Assembly: GCA_964578485.1 (NCBI GenBank)
Contig: CAZODA010000004.1
Span: 72,199-136,198, forward strand
Direction: 5' to 3'
DNA: 64,000 nt
Source: CAZODA01 sp964578485
GTDB taxonomy: Bacteria; Bacteroidota; Bacteroidia; Bacteroidales; Marinilabiliaceae
The notes under the pieces were generated by a model. That model had not been told where the DNA came from, searched no databases, and saw only the letters and a program-made list of their open reading frames with translations. How positions within the stretch are numbered: the stretch's first letter is position 1; each line of letters starts with the position of its first letter. Positions 49,869-60,261 of this stretch are shown piece by piece. A program made the translations under genes and the position numbers.

Positions 49869-50615
49869 TTGAAGATACGAAAGATTCTGGTTTCACAGCC
49901 CAAACCAACAACAACTAAATCACCTTATTTTGAATTGGCTGAAAAAAATAATGTAAAAATAGATTTTCGACAATTTATTCAGGTGGAAGGGCTTGATGCA
50001 AAAGATTTCAGGAAACAGAAAATTACTATTCTTGATCATTCAGCAATTATTTTTACTAGTAGAACAGCTATAGATCACTTTTTTAGGATCTGCGAAGAAA
50101 CACGTATAGCAGTTCCTGATTCAATGAAGTATTTTTGTATTTCGGAAGCGACAGCTTTCTATCTGCAAAAATATATAGTATATCGAAAAAGGAGAATTTT
50201 TCATTCTACAGGTCGATATCCGGATCTTGTTGATATGCTGAAAAATCATAAAGATGAAAAATTCCTTGTACCGCTGTCTGATGTACACAAAAAAGAAATT
50301 CCTGATCTCTTAGATAAAGCAAAGGTGAAATATACTAAAGCAATATTATACCGAACTGTCAGCAGTGATTTAAGTGATATTGATGAAATTGATTACGATA
50401 TGTTGGTCTTCTTCAGCCCTTCAGGTATAGCATCACTGTTTCAAAATTTTCCCGATTTTAAACAAAATGATATCGTGATAGCTTCGTTCGGACCGGCTAC
50501 TGCAAAGGCTGTTACAGAAGCAGGCTTAAGACTGGACATTGAGGCTCCCATGCCACAAGCTCCTTCAATGACCGCTGCATTAGATATTTTTATAAAAGAA
50601 AGGAACAAAAAATAA
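49869..50615 (+). CDS. hemD: Uroporphyrinogen-III synthase
   Basis: The 248-residue protein uses a TTG start (LKIRKILVSQPKP), followed by a two-domain HemD fold: FELAEKNNVKIDFRQFIQVEG, HSAIIFTSRTAIDHFF, KYFCISEATAFYLQKY, then FLVPLSDVHKKEIPDLL and DMLVFFSPSGIASLFQNF, VIASFGPATAKAVTEAG. It closes the linear tetrapyrrole hydroxymethylbilane to uroporphyrinogen III with inversion of ring D. Sequence divergence is normal for this enzyme, so recognition rests on pattern. A terminator follows. Confidence 0.85.
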   Translation: MKIRKILVSQPKPTTTKSPYFELAEKNNVKIDFRQFIQVEGLDAKDFRKQKITILDHSAIIFTSRTAIDHFFRICEETRIAVPDSMKYFCISEATAFYLQKYIVYRKRRIFHSTGRYPDLVDMLKNHKDEKFLVPLSDVHKKEIPDLLDKAKVKYTKAILYRTVSSDLSDIDEIDYDMLVFFSPSGIASLFQNFPDFKQNDIVIASFGPATAKAVTEAGLRLDIEAPMPQAPSMTAALDIFIKERNKK

Positions 50616-50647
50616 TCCTTTAGCATTAATAAGAAAATACAATATTA

Positions 50648-50687
50648 AAAACACTCCATAAGGATAGGTCCATATGGAGTGTTTTTT
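50648..50687 (+). terminator. Rho-independent terminator after hemD
   Basis: An 11-bp stem AACACTCCATA / TATGGAGTGTT with a 12-nt loop is followed by TTTTTT. It separates hemD from rnpA. Confidence 0.85.
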
Positions 50688-50716
50688 GTAGGTTTAAAGT
50701 TTCATAATTTTATCTT

Positions 50717-51103
50717 ATGAGTCTTGCCGGGAATACATTTAAAAAGTATGAACGACTTTGCCGTAAAAAACAGATTGATGAGCTGTTTTCAAAGGGTAAA
50801 TCATTTTATTTATACCCTTTCAGGATTCATTATTTGTTGGTGCCTGCAATTGATAATTCACCAACAAAAGTATTGTTCTCGGCAGCAAAAAAACGCTTTA
50901 AAAAAGCAACTCAAAGGAATTTACTAAAACGCCGAATGCGTGAAGCATATAGGAAGAACAAAGCAGAATTAAATAAATTGATTCCTGAGAAAAATCAATT
51001 GCTAATAGCAATTATCTATTCAGAATCTGATATTTTGACCTATCAAACTATTGAAAAGAGTATGATAAAGGTTGTGCAAAAATTATTTTCTGAATATATT
51101 TAA
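50717..51103 (+). CDS. rnpA: Ribonuclease P protein component
   Basis: The 128-residue basic protein has the RnpA core: KYERLCRKKQIDELFSKGKSF and the RNR-like motif FKKATQRNLLKRRMREAYRKNK, in which the RNA-binding R/K residues are kept. It assists the catalytic RNA in removing tRNA 5' leaders. It is followed six bases later by yidD, the usual neighbour. Confidence 0.9.
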   Translation: MSLAGNTFKKYERLCRKKQIDELFSKGKSFYLYPFRIHYLLVPAIDNSPTKVLFSAAKKRFKKATQRNLLKRRMREAYRKNKAELNKLIPEKNQLLIAIIYSESDILTYQTIEKSMIKVVQKLFSEYI

Positions 51104-51109
51104 ACTGCA

Positions 51110-51355
51110 ATGAAAAGAGTTTTATATTTTTTACGTAAAATCCTTATATATTTCCTTATTTTACCGGTGAAGTTATATCAATATTTAATTTCACCACTTA
51201 TTAGCCCTTCCTGTCGTTATACCCCAAGTTGTTCTGTTTATACAATAGAAGCATTAAAAAAACATGGCCCTTTTAAAGGCTTGTGGCTCTCAATTAAAAG
51301 AATTATATCATGTAACCCGTGGTGGGGTGGCTCAGGGCATGATCCGGTTCCCTGA
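51110..51355 (+). CDS. yidD: Membrane protein insertion efficiency factor YidD
   Basis: The 81-residue protein has the conserved YidD features: an N-terminal hydrophobic helix, LISPLISPSCRYTPSCSVYTIEALKKHG and the SCNPWWGGSGHDPVP end with conserved cysteines. It is thought to help YidC-mediated insertion at the inner membrane. The 6-bp gap after rnpA indicates a shared operon. Confidence 0.92.
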   Translation: MKRVLYFLRKILIYFLILPVKLYQYLISPLISPSCRYTPSCSVYTIEALKKHGPFKGLWLSIKRIISCNPWWGGSGHDPVP

Positions 51356-51397
51356 TATATTCAAAAAAATAAAGGTCTAATTTTTAGAAAAAAAGTT

Positions 51398-54300
51398 ATG
51401 AAAATTTTATCCCGGCTTCCACTTCTCTCATTAATTTTGCTGTTGGTCCTTACTGTTAACTGCCGTAGAACTCTTCCAACAGAAATTGTGCAGTCATCTT
51501 ACAATGCTCGTATTTCCGCCTTCTCAACCGGTTATATTCCTGTTACAGGCTATTTTATGGTTGAATTTTCTGATACTGTTAAGGGAATACAACCCGGCAG
51601 GCAAGCATCGTCATCCCTTGCTACTATTAGTCCCAAAATTAATGGTAGCTGGCAGTGGACAGATCATCGTACTTTGCGTTTTACTCCTTCTTCACCACTT
51701 CCTCCGGGAAAGGAATGGCAGATTGCAATTCATCTTTCTAAGCTCTTCCCTGAACAAAGTAAAGATTTCCTCTTTGGAGTTTTTACTCTCCCTCAGAATT
51801 ATAGGGTACAAACTCAACATTTGCAAATGGCTTCTGCCAATGATTTTGATAACTATAAGTTAGCAGGCCAGTTAACTCTTGCCAATGATATTTCGGCTGC
51901 TGAGGCAAAAAAGATTTTGCAAGCAAAATTAAATGGAACTAATATACCTATTGTCTGGCAGCATGTTAGTGGTACTATTCATAATTTTGAAATAAACCCT
52001 ATACCACGAACTGAGGTAAAAGGTCTTTTACAAATTATACATTCCGGCAAGCATATTGATTCTAAAGATGAAGGAAAAATAGAATTCTCCATTCCTGCTT
52101 TAGGGGATTTTTCTATTCAACAAATTGAAGTAGTTCAACAGCCAAAACAAATGATTAGGGTTTCTTTTAGCGCGCCTCTTTTAGAAGCACAAAATCTTGA
52201 TGGTTTGTTTTCTTTATCGGGAGATGTCCCTTTTAATTGGATCCTTGGTCAAAATACAGTGGAATTATTCCCTGTGAGAGATATTTATGGGGATTTTGAA
52301 CTGTCGGTCATGCCCGGGATTAAAGATAACCAAGGTCAACAATTTGAAAATGTATTACGCAAGCAAATTCATTTTTCATCTCTCAACCCTGCTGTTGAAT
52401 TTATTGGTGAAGGTACGATATTGCCCTTTTCCGGTAATTTGATGGTACATTTTCGAGCAGTTTCTCTGAAGTCGGTATTGCTAAGAATAATTAAAATATA
52501 TGAAAGCAATGTGCCCGCTTTTTTACAGATAAATACTATGGATGAGAATTATCAGATAAAACGTGCCGGGCGCTTAGTACATCATTCAATTGTAAGTCTT
52601 GAGGAGGATGTTACTCTTGATCTAAATAGTTGGAATGCCTATGCTTTGGAATTATCGAAACTCATTGAGCCGGAACCTGGTGCTATTTATCGTATCGAAT
52701 TAGGTTTCGACAGGTCATTTTCTGTTTTCCCTTGTGATGAAGGTCATCCCACCGAAGCTTCAGAATTATTGGCTGTAGATTTAAATTTTTGGGATGATTC
52801 TGAAGATTATTTCAGTTCCTATCCTTATATCTATCAGCCATGGGATTGGGAAAATCGTGATAATCCATGCTCTGATTCTTATTACCGTCGTTCACGATGG
52901 GCAGCTAAAAATATTTTAGCTTCAAATCTTGGAATTATTGCCAAATCAGGCTCAACAGATCAAATTACAGTTGCTGTAACTGATTTAAGAAATACCTTGC
53001 CGCTTCAGGATGTAAATTTAGAAATTTTGAATTTTCAAATGAAGCCTATGGCCAATGGCAAAACCGGGGTCGATGGTAAAGCTGAGCTTAATATTCAGGG
53101 AAAAGAACAGCCATTTTTACTGATTGCATCCAAAGGTTCTGAAAAAGGCTATTTGAAATTAGATCAAGGCCATATGCTTCCTTTAAGTCGCTTCGACGTG
53201 GCCGGACAAGCAGTACAGGAAGGGATTAAAGGATTTATTTATGGAGAGCGTGGGGTATGGCGACCGGGAGATTCAATTTTTATTTCTTTTATGGTAGAAG
53301 ATAAGAATCATAAAATGCCTGAAAACCATCCGGTAACTTTTGAATTGTTAAATCCGCATGGACAAATTATGCATCAAGAGATAAAACATCATCCCAACAA
53401 TCGAATATATTCTTTCCGATGTTCCACAAATGAAGATGCTCTTACAGGACAATGGCTTGCAAGGATTTCATTCGGTGATGCTGTTTTTGAAAAAAATATT
53501 AGAATAGAAACAATCAAACCCAACCGCCTACGTATAAATCTCGATTTTAAAGATGAAGTTTTAACAGCTGAAAAGGAAAATATTGCCGAATTAATGTCAG
53601 AATGGCTTTATGGCGCACCGGCAGCAGGATTAAGGGCACAGGTTACCCTTAGCCTCGAAGCTCTTACAACAAAATTTGAAAAATACCCGGGTTTTATTTT
53701 TGATGATGAACTTAAAAAATTCGAAGCGGAAGAAAGTGTTGCTTTTGATGGGAAACTTGATGAAACAGGCAAAACTCGATTTTCTTTAAGATATGATAAA
53801 CAACAAGCAGCACCCGGGCTTTTAAAAGCTCGGTTTACTACAAGAGTTTTTGAAAAAGGAGGTTCATATAGTATAGATGCTTTCTCTTTACCACTTTCTA
53901 TCTATAAAAGATTTATTGGCATTAGGGTTCCACAAAGTGAAAAGAATACAATACTGGAAACAGATAAAGATTATGATGTTGAAATTATAACTTTAGATAC
54001 TTATGGTAATAAACTGTCTGTCAGCAATCTTAAATATAAAATCTTTAAAGTCAATTGGAGATGGTGGTGGGATCGTTCTGATGAAAATCTTGCACGTTAT
54101 GTTAGTTCAGGTTCGGCAACTTTGATAGATGAAGGACAAATTAGTTCTATAAATGGAATAGCTTCATTGCCATTTAAGATAAAGCATCCTGAATGGGGAA
54201 GATATCTTATACAGGTGAAAGATCCAAATGAAAATGGGCATTCAACTTCTACCACAGTTATGGTCGATTGGCCGGGATGGATGCAGCGTAGTACCGGTTT

Positions 54301-56947
54301 TGATGCTGATGCCGCCTCAATTTTAGTGTTTTCGGCAGATAAGGAACGATATGAAGTCGGTGAAATTGCAACACTTACTTTCCCCTCAGGCCAAAAAGGA
54401 CGTACACTTATCAGTATAGAAAATGGTTCAAAAATCATTGATTCATGGTGGATAGAACCACAAACAGAAACAACTTCATTTTCATTTAAAATAACAGATG
54501 AAATGACTCCTAATTGTTATGTGCATATCAGTTATTTACAACCTCACCAGGATAGAGGAAATGACCTGCCGATCCGACTTTATGGAATTCTTCCAATTGA
54601 AGTATGGAATACTAAAACTTTGTTGGAGCCTGTTATTGAGTCAAAAGATGAATGGCTACCCGGGAAAACAGCAGAAATTAGAATCAGTGAAAAAAACAAA
54701 AAGGAAATGAGCTATACCATTGCTGTTGTGGATGACGGATTGTTGGACCTTACAAGATTCAGAACCCCGTCGCCATGGAATTATTTTAATGCCCGCGAAG
54801 CGCTTGGAGTTAAAACATGGGATATGTATGATTATGTACTTGGTGCTTTTGGAGGACGAATTGAACGGGTGTTTGGTATTGGAGGCGATGATGAATTAAT
54901 TTCTTATGGTAGTATTAATCAAATCAGACGCTTTGAACCTATGGTAAACTTTATTGGTCCCTTTGATTTAAACCGTCGTAGTTCTAATCTTCATAAAATA
55001 AATATCCCTGATTATAGCGGTTCGGTTCGCATTATGGTTATAGCAACAACTGGAGAAGCTTTTGGATCGGCCGAAAAAAATGTAAAAATTAGGCAGCCTC
55101 TCATGGTTTGGGCCGGGCTCCCCGGAGTATTGGGGCCGGAAGAAAACATACTGTTACCGGTTACTATATTTGCATCAGACAAAGCACTTGGAGATATAAA
55201 AGTGTCGGTAAAAACAGGAAATAATCTATTCTGTACTGAAGGAAATGAGCAAATTGTCAGGATTAAAAGTGAGGGAGAAAAGACTATCTTTTTTAAACTT
55301 AAAACCGGAACTGATATAGGTTTTTCAAAAGTTGAAGTTACCGCAATTTCGGGGAAGGAAACAGGCACGCATACCATAAACATCCCTGTTAGAAATCCGC
55401 ATCCTCCTGTTACTGTAGTAAAAAGTGAACTTGTTCCTGCCGGAAAAGAAAAAACTATTTCTTATAATTTGCCAGGTACTATGGGCACAAATAATTCTAT
55501 TTTAGAAATAAGTGCCATACCACCAATTGATTTTAGTGAGCGGCTCAATTCTTTAGTTAGATATAGTCATAATTCTTTGGAACAAATCGTTTCAAAAGCA
55601 TTCCCCCAATTATTTATCCCTGAATTAATGGATGCTGATCCGCAAATTATTAGTGAATCTCAAATTGCTGTGCAAGAGGCTTTGAATAAGATAAGTAAAT
55701 ATCAATTTTTAAATGGAGGCTTATCATATTGGCCCGGCGCCAACCATGTTGATGAATGGCTTAGCAATTATACAGGCCATTTTATGCTTGAAGCTGAACA
55801 AAAAGGCTTTGCAATATCAGGAACTTTAAAGCGCAATTGGTTGAGCTATCAAAAGAAGCAATCAGCTTCATGGGTGCCCGACCGTTCCGGTTATTATCCC
55901 GCTTCTGCTTATATTCAGGCTTATCGACTTTATACCCTTGCATTGGCAGGACAAGCCGATTTTGGTGGAATGAACCGCTTGAGGCAACAGGAAAATATGA
56001 TTGCAGGAGCCCGATGGAGACTCGCTGCCGCATATGCTTTGGCAGGAGTTTATGATGCAGCCCGTGAAATTATAGACGGTATTTCTGAAACTGCAGAACT
56101 CTCTTCAGCTTTTCAATATACTTATGGATCGGAAGAAAGAGACAAGGCAATGGTAATGGAAACTTTGCTTTTGTTAAATGAGCGAGAACGAGCCAGCCGT
56201 ATTGCTCTTGAACTAGCAGAAAAATTAAATAGTAAACAATGGATGAGCTCTCATACTACTGCATTTGTTTTAGTTTCTTTAAGTAACTATTTTAAAGGTG
56301 ATAAAAACATATCAGATGAAGTAAAAGTTAAATATAAAACTAATAAGGATAAAGAAGTAAATGTACACTTTTCAAAGGCACTTTGGAAGACTACATTAAA
56401 TTTGGAAGATAACAAGGAAGGAACTCTTTCTTTAAAAAACAATTCGGATAAGGAGGTTTTTGTTAATTTAATTATGACAGGACAGCCTGCGCATGAACTA
56501 AATGAAAAAGCAATTTCGAATAATATGATTATGCAGGTTGATTATAATGATTTGGATAACCAAGCTGTTGATATAGAAGAATTACAGCAGGGAGATGATT
56601 TTAAGCTAACAGTAACAGTAATGAATCCCGGTCCGGTTAAAATTTCCAATCTTGTATTGACCAAGATTTTCCCTTCAGGTTGGGAAAATAGAAATATGCG
56701 GCTTGAAGAAGGAGGAGCAGTACATCAAATTGATCATCCCGATTATCAGGATATACGTGATGATAGAGTTTATTCTTATTTTGATTTAAATCCGGGTGAA
56801 ATTAAGAAGTTTGTAATACTTCTGCACGCCTCCTATGCCGGAGAATTTATTTTGCCGGCAATAAGTTGTGAAGCTATGTACGATTATTCTGTGAGGGCTT
56901 TGATTCCGGGTAGGAAAGTTAGAGTAAGGAGCTTAGATATATATTAA
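51398..56947 (+). CDS. Alpha-2-macroglobulin family lipoprotein without a thioester cysteine
   Basis: The 1849-residue protein starts with a lipoprotein signal (LILLLVLTVNCRRT, cysteine at 22). It has an Ig-like MG1 start (YMVEFSDTVKGIQPG...), MG domains including GFIYGERGVWRPGDSIFIS near 600-630, an A2M domain (GAFGGRIERVFGIGGDD) and a helical TED-like region near 1350-1600 (GGLSYWPGANHVDEWLSNY). The thioester segment reads YSHNSLEQIVSKAFP, serine in place of the cysteine of GCLEQ. It should still fold as a periplasmic or outer-membrane protease trap but cannot form the covalent bond. No pbpC gene is adjacent. It overlaps nothing; tatD begins right at its stop. Confidence 0.88.
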   Translation: MKILSRLPLLSLILLLVLTVNCRRTLPTEIVQSSYNARISAFSTGYIPVTGYFMVEFSDTVKGIQPGRQASSSLATISPKINGSWQWTDHRTLRFTPSSPLPPGKEWQIAIHLSKLFPEQSKDFLFGVFTLPQNYRVQTQHLQMASANDFDNYKLAGQLTLANDISAAEAKKILQAKLNGTNIPIVWQHVSGTIHNFEINPIPRTEVKGLLQIIHSGKHIDSKDEGKIEFSIPALGDFSIQQIEVVQQPKQMIRVSFSAPLLEAQNLDGLFSLSGDVPFNWILGQNTVELFPVRDIYGDFELSVMPGIKDNQGQQFENVLRKQIHFSSLNPAVEFIGEGTILPFSGNLMVHFRAVSLKSVLLRIIKIYESNVPAFLQINTMDENYQIKRAGRLVHHSIVSLEEDVTLDLNSWNAYALELSKLIEPEPGAIYRIELGFDRSFSVFPCDEGHPTEASELLAVDLNFWDDSEDYFSSYPYIYQPWDWENRDNPCSDSYYRRSRWAAKNILASNLGIIAKSGSTDQITVAVTDLRNTLPLQDVNLEILNFQMKPMANGKTGVDGKAELNIQGKEQPFLLIASKGSEKGYLKLDQGHMLPLSRFDVAGQAVQEGIKGFIYGERGVWRPGDSIFISFMVEDKNHKMPENHPVTFELLNPHGQIMHQEIKHHPNNRIYSFRCSTNEDALTGQWLARISFGDAVFEKNIRIETIKPNRLRINLDFKDEVLTAEKENIAELMSEWLYGAPAAGLRAQVTLSLEALTTKFEKYPGFIFDDELKKFEAEESVAFDGKLDETGKTRFSLRYDKQQAAPGLLKARFTTRVFEKGGSYSIDAFSLPLSIYKRFIGIRVPQSEKNTILETDKDYDVEIITLDTYGNKLSVSNLKYKIFKVNWRWWWDRSDENLARYVSSGSATLIDEGQISSINGIASLPFKIKHPEWGRYLIQVKDPNENGHSTSTTVMVDWPGWMQRSTGFDADAASILVFSADKERYEVGEIATLTFPSGQKGRTLISIENGSKIIDSWWIEPQTETTSFSFKITDEMTPNCYVHISYLQPHQDRGNDLPIRLYGILPIEVWNTKTLLEPVIESKDEWLPGKTAEIRISEKNKKEMSYTIAVVDDGLLDLTRFRTPSPWNYFNAREALGVKTWDMYDYVLGAFGGRIERVFGIGGDDELISYGSINQIRRFEPMVNFIGPFDLNRRSSNLHKINIPDYSGSVRIMVIATTGEAFGSAEKNVKIRQPLMVWAGLPGVLGPEENILLPVTIFASDKALGDIKVSVKTGNNLFCTEGNEQIVRIKSEGEKTIFFKLKTGTDIGFSKVEVTAISGKETGTHTINIPVRNPHPPVTVVKSELVPAGKEKTISYNLPGTMGTNNSILEISAIPPIDFSERLNSLVRYSHNSLEQIVSKAFPQLFIPELMDADPQIISESQIAVQEALNKISKYQFLNGGLSYWPGANHVDEWLSNYTGHFMLEAEQKGFAISGTLKRNWLSYQKKQSASWVPDRSGYYPASAYIQAYRLYTLALAGQADFGGMNRLRQQENMIAGARWRLAAAYALAGVYDAAREIIDGISETAELSSAFQYTYGSEERDKAMVMETLLLLNERERASRIALELAEKLNSKQWMSSHTTAFVLVSLSNYFKGDKNISDEVKVKYKTNKDKEVNVHFSKALWKTTLNLEDNKEGTLSLKNNSDKEVFVNLIMTGQPAHELNEKAISNNMIMQVDYNDLDNQAVDIEELQQGDDFKLTVTVMNPGPVKISNLVLTKIFPSGWENRNMRLEEGGAVHQIDHPDYQDIRDDRVYSYFDLNPGEIKKFVILLHASYAGEFILPAISCEAMYDYSVRALIPGRKVRVRSLDIY

Positions 56948-57613
56948 ATGATGGAAATGCTATCCGACAAATTTATTAATATTCATTCACACTCCTATTC
57001 AAATGATCCGGAAGTGATAAGCATCCTTAACTTAAGGGCAGGAGAAAGCTTTGCAGTAGAGCAGAAACAGCTTGTTAGTTACGGAGTTCATCCATGGGAT
57101 ACCCTCTTGCCTGATAGAGTTAAATTATTAGGTGAATATACCATGCTTAACAATTTGATTGCCATTGGAGAATGTGGATTTGATAAATTTAAAGCAGGGA
57201 ATTATCAGGAACAAGAAACATTATTTATTCAACATGTTAATATTTCTGAAAAAGTACATAAACCATTGATTATCCATTGTGTTGGTTATTTTAATGAAAT
57301 TCTTACTTTAAAGAAAAAATTAAATGTTAAACAAACATGGATTGTTCATGGGTTTAAAGGACATCATCAATTGGCAAGTCAACTTGTTAGAGCCGGTATT
57401 TATTTATCTTTTGGGGCAGACATAATTAAGCCAAATAATAAGGTGATAAAAGCCCTTCGTTCACTTTCACCAAATAGTTTTTTTCTTGAAACTGATGAAT
57501 CAACTGTTTCCATACAGGAAGTTTATTTTAGAGTAGCTGAGCTGTTAAATATTGAATTAATTTTATTAAAAGATCATCAGCAAAAACTTTTTAAAAAGTG
57601 TTTTATTAATTAA
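56948..57613 (+). CDS. TatD family metal-dependent hydrolase
   Basis: The 221-residue protein keeps the amidohydrolase fold: INIHSHSYS (H-x-H), GVHPWD, IAIGECGFD (Glu ligand), LIIHCVGYFNE (His), WIVHGFKGH (His) and FFLETDES (Asp). TatD-like enzymes are Mg-dependent DNA 3'-exonucleases or deacylases; here the protein is shorter than the typical 255-265 residues. Its ATG follows the macroglobulin stop without a gap, so the genes are coupled. Confidence 0.8.
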   Translation: MMEMLSDKFINIHSHSYSNDPEVISILNLRAGESFAVEQKQLVSYGVHPWDTLLPDRVKLLGEYTMLNNLIAIGECGFDKFKAGNYQEQETLFIQHVNISEKVHKPLIIHCVGYFNEILTLKKKLNVKQTWIVHGFKGHHQLASQLVRAGIYLSFGADIIKPNNKVIKALRSLSPNSFFLETDESTVSIQEVYFRVAELLNIELILLKDHQQKLFKKCFIN

Positions 57614-57697
57614 TTTTCAGATAGAGAAACTTTGAATAGAAAAAGGTTTATTCTGTTATTATTTAATAAATTTATAGATCTTGATCTTAATGTTCAA

Positions 57698-58369
57698 ATG
57701 AAAAGGGTACTGACTTTTGGTTTACTTATAATACTGTCTAAAGGCTTATTAATTGCTCAGGAAAAAAAGGCTATCCTGGGTGGTAACCTTGGTGCCATGT
57801 ATTATAAAAATAAGTCGAATTTGTCAAAAGACAACCTTTTGTTATTAACCGGCGATACAAATGCAGCTCATTATAAAGCATTTATACTGCAAGTTGCACC
57901 CGATATATCATTTTATCTGAGTGAACGTTTTTTGCTCGGGGTCGGTGTGGAATCCCTTAGTAACACAAAAAATCATAACAGTTCTTTAATTCAGAAAGAA
58001 ACTGTTAAGACTAAGCTGTTTTACCCGGTAGCAAGATATTATTTTACCGATAATTTTTATCTCCAAGGACGTCTTGATTATGGATGGTCGTCTTTGAAAA
58101 TTAAAAGTGAAAGTGATAGTTTTTTTATTCCATATAATTCAATAAATTATTCTAAAAAGTTAACTACAACAACCTTTGGTTATGGAATTGCTTCGGGATA
58201 TTCGCTTATGTTGGGTGATAATATTATGCTGGATTTGGCAGTAAACTTCATTAAACATTTTAGTAAAGAGAAGCATGATAAATCAATGAGTTATAATGGG
58301 GTGGATTTTAAGTATAATCAAGATTTGTTTTTTCTTTCCCTAGGGTTTAAATATATAATTACACGCTAA
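57698..58369 (+). CDS. Outer membrane beta-barrel protein
   Basis: Starting at ATG 57698 gives a 223-residue protein with a signal peptide (MKRVLTFGLLIILSKGLLIAQ); the upstream 22 codons of the open frame lack a signal character. The mature part has alternating short beta strands (FYLQGRLDYGWSSLKIK, TTTFGYGIASGYSLMLG) and ends FFLSLGFKYIITR, with aromatic and Arg residues as in small porin-like or OmpW/OmpX-type barrels. No specific role can be assigned. Confidence 0.75.
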   Translation: MKRVLTFGLLIILSKGLLIAQEKKAILGGNLGAMYYKNKSNLSKDNLLLLTGDTNAAHYKAFILQVAPDISFYLSERFLLGVGVESLSNTKNHNSSLIQKETVKTKLFYPVARYYFTDNFYLQGRLDYGWSSLKIKSESDSFFIPYNSINYSKKLTTTTFGYGIASGYSLMLGDNIMLDLAVNFIKHFSKEKHDKSMSYNGVDFKYNQDLFFLSLGFKYIITR

Positions 58370-58437
58370 GTTACAGCCTGATTTTATTGAACGATTTGTC
58401 GGCTTATTTGTTTTCTTAGATATAGGAAACAGTTAAT

Positions 58438-58453
58438 ATTAATCCGGATTAAT
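58438..58453. promoter_or_regulatory. 16-bp palindrome upstream of the T9SS sugar-dehydrogenase-like gene
   Basis: ATTAATCCGGATTAAT is a perfect palindrome, 13 bp upstream of the start at 58467. It may be an operator; no cognate regulator is known here. Confidence 0.5.
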
Positions 58454-58466
58454 AATTCCAAGAGCT

Positions 58467-60122
58467 ATGAAAACAAGAACTTCGGTCATTTGTATTTTTT
58501 TCTGTTTAAATTTTTTATTTGGTTTTGCACAAGCAAAATTAGAGCTTCAAGATTTTGTCTCAGGTTTGAACCAGCCTGTTGGTATTGTGAATTCAGGCGA
58601 TGAACGACTTTTTGTGCTTCAACAAAGAGGCTTGATAAGTATAATTTCACCTAATGGCGATCTAATGGAAACGCCCTTCCTTGATCTCTCGTCATTAGTT
58701 AGCCAGTCAGCAACGGAAACCGGACTCCTTGGACTGGCCTTTCATCCTAAATATTCTGATAATGGTTATTTTTTTGTCGATTATACTCGTATTTCGGATG
58801 GAGCTACAGTAATTTCACGTTTTTCGCGAGATAAGAGTAATCCTGACCTTGCAGATCCTGCAAGTGAAAAGCAATTATTGACCGTCAGTCAGCCTTATGC
58901 TAACCATAATGGCGGACAATTGCTGTTTGGACCGGACGGTTATTTGTATATTGCCTTAGGAGATGGGGGCAGCGGTGGAGATCCACAAAACAATGCACAA
59001 AATCCGTCAACATATTTAGGAAAAATTTTAAGAATAAATGTTGACGTGCAAAATGATGATATTCCATATTTAATACCACCGGATAATCCATTTATTAATG
59101 AAGATCAGTTTCTGGATGAAATTTGGGCCCTTGGGCTCAGGAATCCATGGCGGGCGAGCTTTGATCGAATCACAGGGGATTTGTGGATAGCTGATGTGGG
59201 GCAGGATAAACGTGAAGAAATCAATTTTCAGGCTGCAAATTCAAGTGGAGGAGAAAATTATGGTTGGAGATGTTATGAGGCAAGCCTTGAATATAATATG
59301 TCGGGCTGTAATGATGAATTAGTTTACACTTTTCCGATTTTTGAATATGCCCATCAAGGAAGTGGCTGTTCAGGATCGGTTACAGGAGGTTATATTTATC
59401 GCGGTGCACGATTTAATTCCCTATACGGGCATTATATTTTTGCTGATTATTGCACAGGAAATCTTTATTATTTGACTTCTTCTAATGAAGGATATTCTGC
59501 TATACTGGCAGCTAACCTTCCTTCTTTTAAGTTTTCTGCTTTTGGTGAAGATATATATGGTGAATTATATGTCGCATTACGTGAAGCAGGGGAAATAAAA
59601 AGGATAATAGAAACAGATGATTGTAAACCTTATGCTTTAATATTAAATGCAAATGAATCACTTGAAGATGGGAAAGCCATTTTGTTGGAAGCACTTTACC
59701 ACCCTTCACTTAATTATCAATGGATTAAAAACGGCTTGCCCCTTGAAAATCAGACAGATCGTGTTCTGCTTGTAGAAGAACCCGGAAATTATGCCGTAGA
59801 AGTAAGTAGGATTGATAAGACTTGCTCAAATATATCACAAGTGATGAATATAGCCCTAATTCCAACTCAGACTGCCAAAATTGAAAAAAAAGATATTCAA
59901 ATTAATACATTCCCAACAATTAATACGATTGAAATTAGTGATTTATCCGAAAATATTGCTACAATGATATATGTAATCGATCTTCAAGGACGCATTATAA
60001 AGTCACTTTCTGAAAAAAATCAAAATAAGATTATATTAAATACAGATGAATTACCATCAGGAATGTTTTTAATCAAGGTGTTACATGGTACAGAAATGTT
60101 GGTTAAAAAAGTATTATTGTAA
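58467..60122 (+). CDS. PQQ-dependent sugar dehydrogenase-like protein with T9SS tail
   Basis: The 551-residue protein has a signal peptide (MKTRTSVICIFFCLNFLFGFAQA) and a six-bladed beta-propeller of the sorbosone/glucose dehydrogenase type: GLNQPVGIV, TGLLGLAFHPKYSDNGYFFVDYT, NHNGGQLLFGPDGYLYIALGDGGSGGDPQN, LGLRNPWRASFD and IADVGQDKREEINF. The His and Asp residues of the GGDP region suit PQQ or Ca binding. After a linker, the last 90 residues (NTFPTINTIEISDLSENIATM... KKVLL) resemble a T9SS sorting tail. It would act on the cell surface or outside. Confidence 0.85.
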   Translation: MKTRTSVICIFFCLNFLFGFAQAKLELQDFVSGLNQPVGIVNSGDERLFVLQQRGLISIISPNGDLMETPFLDLSSLVSQSATETGLLGLAFHPKYSDNGYFFVDYTRISDGATVISRFSRDKSNPDLADPASEKQLLTVSQPYANHNGGQLLFGPDGYLYIALGDGGSGGDPQNNAQNPSTYLGKILRINVDVQNDDIPYLIPPDNPFINEDQFLDEIWALGLRNPWRASFDRITGDLWIADVGQDKREEINFQAANSSGGENYGWRCYEASLEYNMSGCNDELVYTFPIFEYAHQGSGCSGSVTGGYIYRGARFNSLYGHYIFADYCTGNLYYLTSSNEGYSAILAANLPSFKFSAFGEDIYGELYVALREAGEIKRIIETDDCKPYALILNANESLEDGKAILLEALYHPSLNYQWIKNGLPLENQTDRVLLVEEPGNYAVEVSRIDKTCSNISQVMNIALIPTQTAKIEKKDIQINTFPTINTIEISDLSENIATMIYVIDLQGRIIKSLSEKNQNKIILNTDELPSGMFLIKVLHGTEMLVKKVLL

Positions 60123-60261
60123 AAAAGTTGAAAGAAGGATTATAGAATATTATTGAAAATTAACACCTCGCAAGTACCTAAATGTGTGCTACTTATGAAA
60201 TGTTCACTTACTGAGCCAAGTTCCTTTTTCAGTGATGGATATATAATTAATCAAATTCGAT

